The notes under the pieces are model-generated. The model made no database searches. It had not been told where the DNA came from and saw only the letters and a list, made by a program, of their open reading frames with translations. Shown here piece after piece: positions 33,901 through 44,660 of a stretch of DNA of 64,000 bases; the stretch's first letter is position 1; each line of letters begins with the position of its first letter. The stretch comes from Polytrichum commune (Eukaryota > Streptophyta > Polytrichopsida > Polytrichales > Polytrichaceae), in the NCBI GenBank assembly GCA_950295325.1, contig OX485805.1, positions 14,495,501 to 14,559,500 of the forward strand, in the 5' to 3' direction. Both the position numbers and the translations under genes were made by a program.

Positions 33901-36666
33901 GTTGTTTCCTGGATGCTCGCGTAAAGTGTACATACATGTTGTATGGTTGCTTAAACCCAAGGTTTTAACTTTAACCTCCTATGGGAACTCTAAGGGCTTA
34001 AGGCAGTGTAAGGCTAGAATATTGCTAAGATGAGCGACCTTCCTAGCAATTGATTTTTAGAGTGGGGGTATTGGGGTGAACTGTATATTTTCAACCAACC
34101 ATGTGGGAACCCAAGGGCTTGCCCTTGGGAGAGATAAGATGTGGGGTTGCTCTTCCACGCCTGTTCAAGGTATTCACCTTTAATAAGAGGCAGTAATCTT
34201 GAGGGTCCCTCTAATTCTTGTGATGTCCATGTTGGGATTGTATATAAAAGTAGACTAACTCAAAGATGAAGCATCACCATAATTCATGCCAGTGGCAACA
34301 TCAAAGTCATCTCTCTCTCATTCATTTTCCATATCTCTGCAGGAAGCAAATGTGGCAAAGAAGGTGGGGTCCTCTCCTGATGACTATGTTTGTCTAGGGA
34401 TGGAGGATGAAGCGAGTGCAAGTCACCAGAATGTTGTGGCCGTCTTGCGTGGCTTCACAGTGTCTGAGTATTCTGGGACAGCCTGTGCAAGAAATCCTCA
34501 CATAATCGCGTTGCGATTGGACGAAAGCTTGCACTGTATTGACCTTGCACTCTACAAGGTACTATGCCTGCTGTGTTAAATATTGTGGGTGAAGTTTCTC
34601 CATTTTCCTGGAAGTTTTAAGGTCATTGGGCCTAATTTGGTTACTTCTCTTGAATATACACCTACATTCGAGTGGTGTGTGGTTAGGTGTGGGTCTAAGA
34701 AGAGACACCAACAAGGCTTCATGTGTTTAAAAGGGAATGGACTGCGTTCTTAGAATCTGTTAACCATTATAGGGTCAATAGTCAACATAACTGGGGTGGA
34801 CCTATATGATCATTTAATAAGAAAGAGAATCTACACTTTGATAACGAATCATATATTCATATGAGCTTCAAAAATTATGAGGTAAATGGCTACGACCTCA
34901 ATTTGGATTTCCTAATCATCTTGCCTTAATCACGTGTTTCATATCCTAGGAGAAGTGGGTGCAGATCTAAATGTGTCCGTTTTAGGCCCCCGTACCTTAG
35001 AGGTCATTGATGGTGTAGATTGTGTTGTATCGCGACGAGCACAACCTTCCTATTTGCAAAACTGTTTGGAAGTGCATTCTGTGCGAAGTTTTATGATTTT
35101 TTGGTTGTGGTTGCAGCAAAGGCAGGTACTACTGCTGGTCAGTGAGAAGGATTTAGCGGACAATGGAAAGACTCTACAGACCTACTTGATGTTGCTGCAG
35201 CTGGATGAGCTTGAATTCAGGCCATTGTCCGTGCCAACTGCCACCCTGAACCGTCTGTCCCTTTTGCATCTGTGCTCCTCCCTTGTAAGTCTGCTTCTCA
35301 ATACTTTGCACTGTTTTCGACTCCATAGAGGACAATGTATTTGTCCCACTTCCTATCCTTTTGGTTTCTCTCCCTAAATCTCCGAAGGTCTTCAAGTTAG
35401 TGGTTTATTCTTGGCTTTCTTATGTGTCATCTGAAGGTATGTGGCCTCATGTAATCTCTTTTCTTAATGGGACACCTATATTTGAGTGGTATATAGCAAG
35501 GCTCGTAGTCAGAACAAATACCAAAAGAGATGTGCTGCTATGAGATTGGACTATGTGCTCAGAATGTAGATACCATTCTAGGCTCAGAAGTTAACACAAT
35601 TGGGAGGGTCTATGTGATTGTTTAAAGAGAAAGAGAATCTTTATTTTAATCTCATAGCTTTTGCATCTAAACCTTGATATTTAAATTGTAGTGGCAGTCT
35701 TTGTGGTTCACAATTCCTAACCAAATGAGACATTTCCTGATTCAATTTAATGGTGAGTAAAGTTTGTGGAGTTGGAAGCACCCAGAATAGGGCCACACAC
35801 CTGCATAGGTGTGTGATGTACCTTCTCTTAGCAGTCTTTTTGGGGGATTTTTTCACTACTTCGGTGGATTCTATTAGAGTAATTATAAGCATCAATGGGG
35901 TTTGCATAAAGCACTTGTGTGATGAGTCTGTTTAGAACATGACTATGGGATGGCCAGTGAAGTTAAAGTATTCTGGGTAGACTAGGATAAGTCATTGAGC
36001 TTTGATAACCTTGGTATTGGTGCGTTTTGAACAGGGTGCAGTTGTGGATGTCACTCTGACCAGCGGCAAAGTAAGAGCTGTTGCACAGGTTGATGCAGTC
36101 CCCCCCTTGGCTGTTAGTGGTATGTTGACACATCTTTCTCAAATAGTACTTTAGATTTTCCTGAGATAAACATGCATAAGCTTGTTCATTGTTGAAGTAT
36201 ATGAATGTCTAGTCTAGACAATGTAAAATGCATGACAAATAACAATGCTGCATCCTGTATGGTATTTAGTGTTATTTACTATTCGGAGTTACACAGGGCT
36301 ATAACTTTTTGCTGGGAATGTATTTTTTTCCCAAGAAAAGTTTTTTATGTTGTAAAATGTCCATACAACCTCTTTCCTCTATTGGTTAAAAATTAATTAT
36401 ATAGTAAGAAGTTATAGCTACGTAATTCCAAACAGCAAGTGATACTAAATACCGTAAATGGTGTAGTTGTGGAGGGAGGGGAATGACTTATTGTTGCCCT
36501 CGTGAACTGTCCAAAGGTAACATGATAGTGGGGCAGTCATCAATTAATGACGTGCTTTTTTTGGACAGCTTCTCGGGGCCTTGCCTGTGTCTTTGCTGGC
36601 CAACGACGTGCACTGCTTTACGACCTGGAGGAAGATGAAGAAGGTAGAGATGATGAAATGGAATGA
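24967..36666 (+). CDS. APC4: Anaphase-promoting complex subunit 4 (19 exons, complete)
   Basis: Encodes a scaffold subunit of the APC/C ubiquitin ligase, which in the nucleus and cytosol drives cyclin and securin degradation at mitosis; APC4 sits in the platform with APC1 and APC5. Exons: 24967-25056, 25698-25809, 26350-26441, 26724-26807, 27469-27729, 28311-28406, 28946-29091, 29616-29776, 29963-30063, 30271-30345, 30564-30743, 32130-32221, 32367-32465, 32872-32976, 33662-33797, 34343-34558, 35117-35284, 36035-36119, 36569-36666. All phases agree and give 798 residues, the usual plant length. The N-terminal WD40 propeller shows [13 protein letters not shown] and [20 protein letters not shown]. 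The helical APC4 domain shows [16 protein letters not shown]. The C-terminus ends [20 protein letters not shown] plus an acidic tail. All introns are GT-AG except GC-AG after exon 10. The start is the first ATG. Confidence 0.95.
25202..25703 (+). repeat. Diverged tandem duplication in APC4 intron 1 copying the acceptor
   Basis: About 25202-25386 and 25492-25703 are diverged copies. Both begin GGC(C/T)CATTTTTC, share ATCAGAA(G)TGAAA..TTTGAATG-like blocks and end GGGCTTG(G)AAGGTG. The second copy supplies the real exon 2 acceptor (TTGAAG/GTGGAG). The first carries a look-alike site at about 25380. Confidence 0.6.
27765..28040 (+). repeat. Two ~129-bp tandem units in APC4 intron 5
   Basis: GATAAGGTGCATTGATG..CCAACTACAATGCAAGGTGC at about 27800 recurs at about 27929 with substitutions. 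Both units contain CAATTGGGAGTAGTTGC-like sequence followed by a GATGGTTG block. The array lies entirely between exons 5 and 6. Confidence 0.6.
28565..28925 (+). repeat. Dispersed repeat family A, copy 1 (APC4 intron 6)
   Basis: Shares with the other copies: TTGAGTGGTGTGTGGTTAGG, TAAAAGAGA(C/T)TGGA, CATAACTGGG..GGACCT.TATGATCA and near the end AGGAGAAGTGGGTGCAGA with GGCCCACTTACCTTA. The copies at about 31725 and 34640 align along nearly the whole length. Confidence 0.7.
31725..32005 (+). repeat. Dispersed repeat family A, copy 2 (APC4 intron 11)
   Basis: Starts near GGACACCTATATTTGAGTGG. It contains TGTTTAAAAGAGATTGGA, CATTCTAGGCTCAACAGTCA, a G homopolymer of about 13 at about 31841 and GAGAAGTGGGTGCAGAG near the end. 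Confidence 0.7.
32548..32732 (+). repeat. Dispersed repeat family E, copy 1 (APC4 intron 13)
   Basis: Contains GTAGGTTGGGCACCTACTA, GTGGCAGGGCTCCTCACATC and ends TTACCTAGTTCAT. The two tandem copies at 51916-52345 carry the same blocks in the same order. SINE-like in size; no tRNA-type boxes could be shown. Confidence 0.6.
34640..35005 (+). repeat. Dispersed repeat family A, copy 3 (APC4 intron 16)
   Basis: Aligns with copy 1 from CACCTACATTCGAGTGGTGT to CCTAGGAGAAGTGGGTGCAG and the terminal GGCCCCCGTACCTTAG. It is the best-preserved copy together with copy 1. Confidence 0.7.
35462..35840 (+). repeat. Dispersed repeat family A, variant copy (APC4 intron 17)
   Basis: Begins GGGACACCTATATTTGAGTG and continues with CATTCTAGGCTCAGAAGTTA and GGGAGGGTCTATGTGAT. 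Downstream it resembles 42120-42440 (GAGACA(A/T)TTCC, GGGCCACA..GGTGTG), so these two define a longer subfamily. Confidence 0.55.
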
Positions 36667-38023
36667 AACAGGGATAAATTTTGTTGCAGCTTTCTGTTTT
36701 ACCGATTCTAAGACCAACATAGTGAGACACTATTTTTGCAAAGTAGCTGACACAAGGGTTCATGGAAAGGTCAACTTGCTATGGCAGGAGTACTGCGAGT
36801 TTATTATCCCAAAATACAATGGGTGCATACTTGCAAGGGAGGAGCTATCTGGCATCACGCCATGCAGTGGAATTGTTCATAGAAACCAACTAAGAATAAT
36901 TGTTACATAAAGAAATTCAAGCATTTGTGTCTGGAGCAGTTTATGGACTTAAACAGAATTCTGGCATGAACATTTTCTGACTGAGAGGTTACTGTATAAA
37001 ATTTCTAAAATTGAAATTGAATGTTGAAATACCCTCATTCGTACAATCACCTGTTTCTACCTTTATCCACATTGTGATCGTAGCCAAAACTGTAGTGGAA
37101 TATAGAAGTGTTGAACATAAGAGCCATCCTTTTCAACAACAAACCTGTTTCTTTGACACTAATCACTAAAATATTGAAAATTGTTATTATATTCCCCAGG
37201 GAGCTTTAGTTAAAATCAATTTGAATGGTGAAAAGCAAGATTTTGATTTAGTTCGAATCAAAATCTAGGTTTCCAGTGCATTTACCTGAAAACATTTCCC
37301 TGTGAATGTGTAACCTACTAACCAATAGCATGTTATATAACAGTGAACTGCTTGAATTCGTAAAAGTAGTTGAAATTAGTGTACCCAACATCAATTTTCT
37401 CAACGTGCCCAGAAAAAATCATAGTCTAGAGTAAAGGTTTAAAATTGCCATGTGGCCGTTACAAAAACAGTACAGAATAAATTCAGAATGGAGAGGAATA
37501 AACACTTAGAATTAGATGAATAGAGAGGAAATGAAATGAGAAGACTCAAAATTAGAAAACCAGTGGAGATCATTCACAAAAATACTAACATCCTCCATCT
37601 AAAAAGCCAGTGAAGAACATCTCCAATTTTTTGATCATGATACAGTAATTGTACTGCAAGATACACATTAAAACGTCCAATAAGGACAAACACATCGTTG
37701 ACCACCAGAAACACAAAATGCTGGATACATTGTACAAAGTGATCATAAAATTTTCCGAAAACAATTACCTCTTGATGAAGGCAATCCATAACGGAACAGG
37801 TTACATACCTTAACCGCATCTACCTTTCAAATCAAATAGCCTACTACCTCAAAAGTATTTACACCTTCAGTTTACAGTAATAGAACATTCCCGATGTGTA
37901 GCAGGTATGGTACTCGTCTCCTAAAACTCGGTAAGCAATGTGTACGTACCAACGGAATGAGCACATCGATGCAATTATCCTCGAAGATACATCCCATTGC
38001 ATTGCATTAGTCTGACGGTACAT
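36667..38023. other. Convergent intergenic region between APC4 and RHD3
   Basis: 3' UTRs of both genes are expected here. No coding signal; short frames are unsupported. Confidence 0.45.
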
Positions 38024-40959
38024 TCAATTGGCATGCGCCATTTTGTTGGGTTCCCTTCTTGCAGAGTTGCTACTGGCCTCCGATTCCTTTGGCCGGCCTG
38101 ACCCTGCATCGACGAGTCCCTTGAAAGTCTCCATAACCGTGGGCAGAAATTTGCTGGAAACCGTGACGATTCCTGGCAAGGCTCCATACTGGAATTGACG
38201 ACCCAGGTCGAATTGCACCCACAATGCCTTGGCGATCAAGAATAATACAAATATCACTGGAAGATACAGAGGATTTCGGAGTAGCGCCATGAATTCGTTG
38301 AATCCAAGTACAACGATTGCAGCAACTGCCCAAGGTGGTGGCAACCAAGTATTCCCATGCCTCTTTGCTTCTTGAGCTGAGAGGGCTTGACTAATACTAT
38401 ACTCTGTTTCTACTTTAAACTGTCTCCATAATGATCTGCATTGAGCAGGAGTCAGCATTGTGTCCGCAGGGGCAACACCGGGCCACGTGGAAGACGCCAA
38501 GCCATTATTCGAACTTGGGGGACTATCCCCTGTTTCGGAATTTTCTGCTCCCTCAATGGCGAGTTGATCGGGGTCTCTCAATAACGTCAATAGTGAGGCT
38601 TCTATACCATCTGGTGGACCGTCAGAATCCAGTCGGAGAACAGCGATAACTGAAAGCAATTTCAAAGAAGCAACTCTCGCAGCTTTTGTGATGGAACGCA
38701 CATCATGCTCCTCTCCCCATACCCTAGGCAGGGAATCCTCATCATGTCCAAACGTATTGCTGAATCGATCCTTCATACGAATCAGCGCCTGAGATGATTC
38801 ATCCCTGGCCTTCTTCTCCACGATGCTCCGAGAATGATTCACCAGATTCATCAACATGGAACTCTTCTCTTCCCCTGTTGGCTCGAACGCGGATAATGCT
38901 TTTGCAAGACTTTCTGTGGCGACCCTGTTCTCATGCTCTAATAATCTTCTAATAGACGGCCACGTGTCTTGCGTAGCTTGATCCAATAGGGAAGACACAG
39001 GTTCCGCGATTGCAGCCTCTAGCTCCTTCTCACTCGTAGATCGAAGCTCCTGGAGTTTTGCAGCTCTTACGGATTGAGCGTGAGCATTAATGTCTCGCAC
39101 TAATTTCTCCCGGATCTTGGATGTGTCCCACTTTGCCTGCACCACGCTTGCATCTGCATACAACACATCGAATCAATGGCACGACACTTGTCTACTCTCT
39201 ACTCACCATTCAAATTTCAAACATTCTAAATTTAAGTGATAGACACCTGCTCCTGAGAAAGAGAGCGAGAGAGAGAGAGAAGGCCTTACTTCCAATACTG
39301 GATGGTATTAGAAGATAGTGCAAGAAAGTAGTTGGCAAGAAGCCATTGATTATGCTACAATTGCGTGGGAGAAAGCTCTCAAACAATCGAAGAGGGGGGT
39401 TATTTTTATGATGACGTCTTTGCAAAATTCGACACTATTCAGGGTGAAACGACCTCCTCTATCATAGGTCCAATTATAGGATTATGTGGACCAATCAAGC
39501 GCCTGATGTTGGGTTAGTTGATCATGCTTAGGTTCTTCATCTTCTTTTAGTTGTACATCCTTCTTGAGGTTTTGTGGTTACCGTAGAGAGTCCACAGCTT
39601 GTATGTTTTTTGGAAATGAGACAAAACTTGTTGCATTTGTGTCTTTACTCTACTCACCATTTCCAAATTCCAAATATATAGAGAGAAAACGAGAAACTTA
39701 CCATCGCAAGCACGATCAAAATGATCCAGAGCAGTTTGAGAACACTGCCTCGTTGTGGCCGCGAAGCCCTGATTCCTGGAGTCAATGGACTGCTGAAGGT
39801 TTATCTTGAATTTCTCAAATGCCTCCGTACGATAGTGACCGATAACAGCATCGTAGGACGGTTCCACCAAGTCAAGAGCTTGAGACACGAGGTAATTTCG
39901 TTTTGACGTCCGAACACCTTCATCAAAGAAGCCTGCCTCGGTTTCATACTCCTGAACATATCTATCCAAAAGCGCGCTCACTTTCTTTCCAAATCCAGGC
40001 ACTACACCTCCATTAGAAGCCTCCTCGAGCTTCTTCCACTTATCATCACTTTTCAGATTCTCAAGCTTCTCATGAGCGATCTCCTCACATCGCACCGTGG
40101 CCACCATGACTTTGTGCGCGGGCAGGTCCAAATCCTTATTCTCCTTGATGACTTTCCAAATCTCATGAGCGCTGAAAGGAAATCCTGTCCCCGGAACCAC
40201 AGCTCTCCGATCCCCCGCCAATCCTCCAGGCGCAACCGAGTTGTTAAACCGTTGCCTAAGCTTGTCGACTTCAATCCGAAACTGGTCCTCCTTCTCCTCA
40301 TAATTCGATAACGCCGTCACCTCCAGATTAAAAAACTCGCTTATCGGCGTGTCCTTCAGTTTACCAGGCTTCGGCACACTGTCCCATATCTTCTGCACAT
40401 CATCTCGCAGGATCGGCTCCAAAACTTCCATCGGCGTCTTCGTCTTGTCACGAATCACAAACATAAGTGTCGTCTTCCTAGGTGAAAACAGCCGCATCAT
40501 CACCTGAAACACCGTCTTCAACAACGGCTTATTCGATGCCTGCTCCCTACCAATATCATGACACCACATGTTAATCAACACAATGTCCGCCACGGCCAAA
40601 GAGAACAACGCACTCTGCTTCTCGAACGCTGTATCGTCCTCCCCTCGTTCCCTCCCGTCCGTCCCTTCCAAATCCATTATCAAAGTGCACGGCTCCAACC
40701 CATCGGCTCGCTGCATCCACACCCCTTTCGTTGTCTGATTCCGTCCCATGAGCGCATCCATCTCCCGAAACTTCGTGTGGAACAAATGATTCAACAGCGT
40801 GCTCTTCCCACTGCTCTGCGGTCCCATAATCGCCACCACTGCGTATGAGAGACCGCATTCTGCAAGCCGCACTCGCTTGCAGAAATCCACGAGATCCTGT
40901 TCGATGAATTCGCCTCTCTCATTGATCAATTGTATCGCAGGTGCGCCTTCCTGCGCCAT
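38024..40959 (-). CDS. RHD3: RHD3/SEY1-type dynamin-like GTPase (complete, 2 exons)
   Basis: Plant atlastin equivalent: an ER-membrane GTPase that fuses ER tubules and is needed for root-hair growth and ER network shape. Exon 1 is 40959-39702 and exon 2 39153-38024, with phase-1 GT-AG intron between; product 795 residues, the family's usual size. Exon 1 has the GTPase domain: P-loop GPQSSGKST (46-54), switch I NQTTKG (74-79), DLEGTDG (96-102) and the RD nucleotide motif (170-171, IRDKTK). The middle is a helical bundle. Near the C-terminus are two membrane hairpin segments (about 695-712 and 718-734, [16 protein letters not shown] and [15 protein letters not shown]) and a ~60-residue cytosolic tail. 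The start ATG at 40959 gives the conserved N-terminus ([17 protein letters not shown]). A single intron is strikingly few beside the intron-rich neighbours and suggests a retroposed or intron-depleted copy; the reading frame is fully intact. Confidence 0.96.
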
Positions 40960-41290
40960 CGCAATTCAAAATTCTCAACCCTCAGTTCTCAATCCTCGAT
41001 TCGCCCTCTCTCTATTCCCGTGCGTCCCTAATCTGCGAAACCCTTGCTGCTCAATCGTTCGAGCCAGCGTGCCATGTCCAGGCGCTTCGGCTACGTCTTC
41101 CTTAAGCACGAAGAAGCTTGAAGCTGTGAGCCCCGCCCCCCGGCCACGTCAGCGCTCCGCTCCCGGCCCTGGCACCAGCTGGACCTGCCACGTCACCGGG
41201 CCTGACCCCTTCCTGGGGCTCACACGCCTGCCATCTGGGGGAGCGGGGGTGGCCAGCTGTCAGCGCCTTGGGTCACCGTGCGCTGTTTGG
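40960..41290 (-). promoter_or_regulatory. GC-rich RHD3 5' UTR/promoter with two CCACGTCA motifs
   Basis: CpG-rich DNA directly upstream of the RHD3 start. Two identical ACGT-core motifs CCACGTCA occur at 41144-41151 and 41188-41195, the type bound by plant bZIP factors. Their role is inferred from the motif alone. Confidence 0.35.
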
Positions 41291-43499
41291 ATATCATGTC
41301 CTTCCATTTGTCATCCTCCAGTCCTTGTGACATTCAATGCCAGTGTCCTGCAATTAGTTTCGGGGTTGATTTCAAGAATTTCGGAAAATTCCAATTCCCT
41401 CAAAGATTCCGGGTGGAGTGGGAATATGCATCGAGTTTTCCACTAAATCGGGGTTTTATTGAATTAAGGGGGCCTAAGTTAATCTACCGCTTTTTTGCGG
41501 CTTTGTATCACTTCTCGTAAGATATGAAACATGTGATTATGAGTGCCTTATGATTAGTGAACCAAAATCTCGTCCACAAGGTATATATGCGGGTGTTATT
41601 TGGTCCGTTTTTCATCTTCTCCAACTTCTACCGATTAGATTTTCACAACACAAGTTATATCTGTTGCAATAGCAAATCTTACGATGCAACATCTACAAAA
41701 ACTGGATTGAAAATCTGATCGCTCTTGATTTAGTTATGGTTATAGGAAGTGCATGTTTGTTGATTTTTTAGTTGGATACATATATAGGTCCTCCCGGTTG
41801 TGTTCACCATTGAGTTTTCTTATTATAAGATCATATAGGTCTCCTCCCTATTATGTTGACTATTGAGCCTAGAATGGTTAACAAAATTTGAGCACGTAGT
41901 TCTGTTGTAATTTTACTTTAACATACTCCTTTTGGGTGTTTGTTCTTGGATCTACATACCATGCAATTATGGGGGTCCTTTTAAAATGAGTGACCGAACG
42001 AGGTCCATGTACCTTAACCCTAAAAATGGCATCTTTGTGATCACTAATGTGCATGGGCCTTATGTGACCATTCTTGGCTTCCTATCCTTGATGGTATATG
42101 GGAAGGCTTGTAAATAACCACAAGCACAAATCACATGCGTTACAATGATTGGATTATGTGTTCAAATGTATACTCCATTCTAGGTTTGATATTAAACACA
42201 ACTGGGAGGGTCTTTGTGATCATTCAAAGGTAAAGATAAAAATGAACTTCACTTTCGCCTACAATAACTATTGTATCTCAACTCTGATCCCATAACTTGA
42301 AATAACGATCTTTGTGTTTGCAATGTGACTGAACATATGAGACAATTCCCAATCCTATCAACGACCAAAAACCGTATGTGGTGTTAAAAGTCACACAACG
42401 GGGCCACATGCTTTAATGGGTGTGAAAGGTGGTGCATTGAAACTCTAGGACATCCACAACATTGTGTGTTGTGGAGGGAATCTCCGAGGTGAGGCCACCA
42501 TGTGTACCACCCTTATGGTTACAAGATGCACTTTATCATTTGTGTTTTTTATCCTCATCGATGACTTCACCCCAACTTCACTAGAGTGCGGTAAGAGGCA
42601 ACAATAATTATTATGACTTTCTCCGATCATAGCTAGTAGGTGACATGGATAAAAGACTTGAAAATGCAAAGGAAATGTTAGGGATTGTGGGTTCACCTCT
42701 CCCAAGAGATGACCACCAAGAGATGATCAAATCTAAGCTTGGAGTCAATGTACCAATTATCAACCTTAGAGTGATTGGTTGCACATTCATTCTTATTTGC
42801 ATGAACTTTTAGGTCCCAACCAAGGGGGACATACTATTTGTGCAATGACATAGAGCATTGAAACGAAAACCAATATTGGTGCCGGTGTTATCTAGATGAA
42901 CTCGTCCATTGGGAAGGTGAGCACACAACGAACCATTCTATTGAATCTTTTAGAATAATTGACTCCAAAAACAACACCTAGAACCTTGCATGATTCTAAA
43001 GGGAAGCAACTAGACTAAATCATATCTTCGTGCATGATGGATGAGTTACTAGAGCCCCCTCATCTATGATGGATGACTTTACATAGACATCATGAAGCTC
43101 TAGCTCATGCACACTTGATTTCATTCGACAATTACAAATCTTAGAAATGGTGGAATAACATTTGAGTTTGGTTCAAGAAACATGGGTCACAAAACATCCC
43201 TTCCTGGAGCTTCATTTTAGACTAACTTGAAGTTTAGTTCTTCAAATTGGGTGGAGTGGAGACCCACAATACTTGGCAAGAAAGTGGCGTTGCGTCAACG
43301 CCACTTTTGATTTCGGATCTTGATCCTAGTGTGAAATCTTTTGGTCCAAAGTTTTTCCTTTGACCAATAGTATGCACAATTTCAAAGTTTATTTGGTCTT
43401 GGACCCTAATGTAAACCAACCCCTAAGTTGCATAGCCTCAAAATTCAAGCATTGCAATTTTGCAAAAACTTAGACAACCACAAATTTCGACACATTCAA
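41291..43499. other. Intergenic repeat-bearing DNA
   Basis: No gene supported. Contains a reverse-orientation piece of repeat family A at about 41780-41930 (TTGACTATTGAGCCTAGAAT) and a + orientation variant at 42120-42440. The remainder is AT-rich with only chance open frames. Confidence 0.5.
42120..42440 (+). repeat. Dispersed repeat family A, variant copy (intergenic)
   Basis: Shares ATTGGATTATGTG, CCATTCTAGG and AACTGGGAGGGTCT with the intron 17 copy of APC4, and further downstream GACAATTCC and GGGGCCACA..GGGTGTG. Confidence 0.5.
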
Positions 43500-43680
43500 G
43501 TTATTCGTCAATTCAAACAGAGTTTTGTTCAAGAGTTGGTTGTTTTACATACAATACGCTCATGTTCAACAAAGTTTTTGATGCATGCTTGAAGTTGGTG
43601 TGGAGACTTGATCAAAGACTATTTTTATTTCGATTTGTTAAAGCGAAACTTATTCCCCCAACCAAACACCGGTAGAATCA
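43500..43680 (+). repeat. X/Y MITE family, partial copy
   Basis: GTTGGTTGTTTTACATACAA followed by GATGCATGCTTGAAG and TGGTGTGGAGACTTG matches the X end of the elements at 55785-56465 and 62422-62765. The Y end was not found. Confidence 0.45.
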
Positions 43681-44339
43681 AAGGATAACTCTATTGGCCG
43701 GCTCTCTTGTCTGATCCAGTCGTTGTCTCCTTTGACACTCTCAAATCCTTTTCTTTAACTTGTGACATAACATTACTAAACATGTAGATGATGGTCTCTA
43801 CCCAAAGAAAGAGCTGCAATTTTAAAAACTCTAAATCTATAGCTACTTGTCGAAACTTCAAAATATACAACTAGAGTGCTCCCCATAAATAAAGGAATCC
43901 CATAATCAAAGAAGAAATATTCTCGGCTGATACTCGGTCCTCCATAACACAACCAAGGAGTTGAATAATGCTATGAAGTGAGGGAGTTGTGAACCTACAA
44001 TATAATGCTCCAAAGCCCCTCAAAAGGTGGCCCTATGATCAATGATCATGAGGTCAATTTGCACTTATATTCTCAACCGAAAGAGCAAAGGAAAATGATT
44101 CTCAAGAGTGGACCACCCATTCGAGGTTTTGAATAAGTATAGGTGTCGGGAATAGGTGCCGGTGGACGTCGACCCAAATGTGACTTCTTCACCAAAAGGT
44201 CCATATGTGTTGCGTTTGGATTCTTGAGCTCGACTTCCTAAAAATGGTTCACCATCACTCGTTCCAATGACCTTATAATCTTCATGCAACATAACCGTAA
44301 AGTGTGGGTTGAACGTGGCCACTCTTTGAAATCGGTATA

Positions 44340-44660
44340 ACCGAGAGGCATATGTTACGGATGGGAGTTAAGAATGGACAATGTAAAAAGGCGTACTTGT
44401 GTTGCATTGAGACTCGACTATGTGCTCAATTTAATATAGCGACCGCTCTAGGTTCAATAGTTATCATAAGGTTAGTTAGACGGGTCTTAAGTGGCTTGCT
44501 TTCTTAATTGGATCTCTATATCTGACTAGTATGTGGTTCAGTGAGGATCACATAGCAAACATCATAAAGACACATGTTTAAAAGAGATTGGACTACATTT
44601 TCATATATTAATAAAAACTCTATAGTCATTAGTGAACACAACTGAGGACCTATAAATCCA
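44340..44660 (+). repeat. Dispersed repeat family A, two diverged fragments
   Basis: CGCTCTAGGTTCAATAGTTA at about 44447 and GTATGTGGTTCAGTGAGGAT followed by GTTTAAAAGAGATTGGACTA at about 44527-44593 are the diagnostic blocks, here rearranged. Confidence 0.5.

Noticed and set aside
39547..39701. Extension of the RHD3 first open frame beyond the splice donor
   Set aside because: The conserved protein stops at CDG and continues in the second exon; the extra residues are intron translation.
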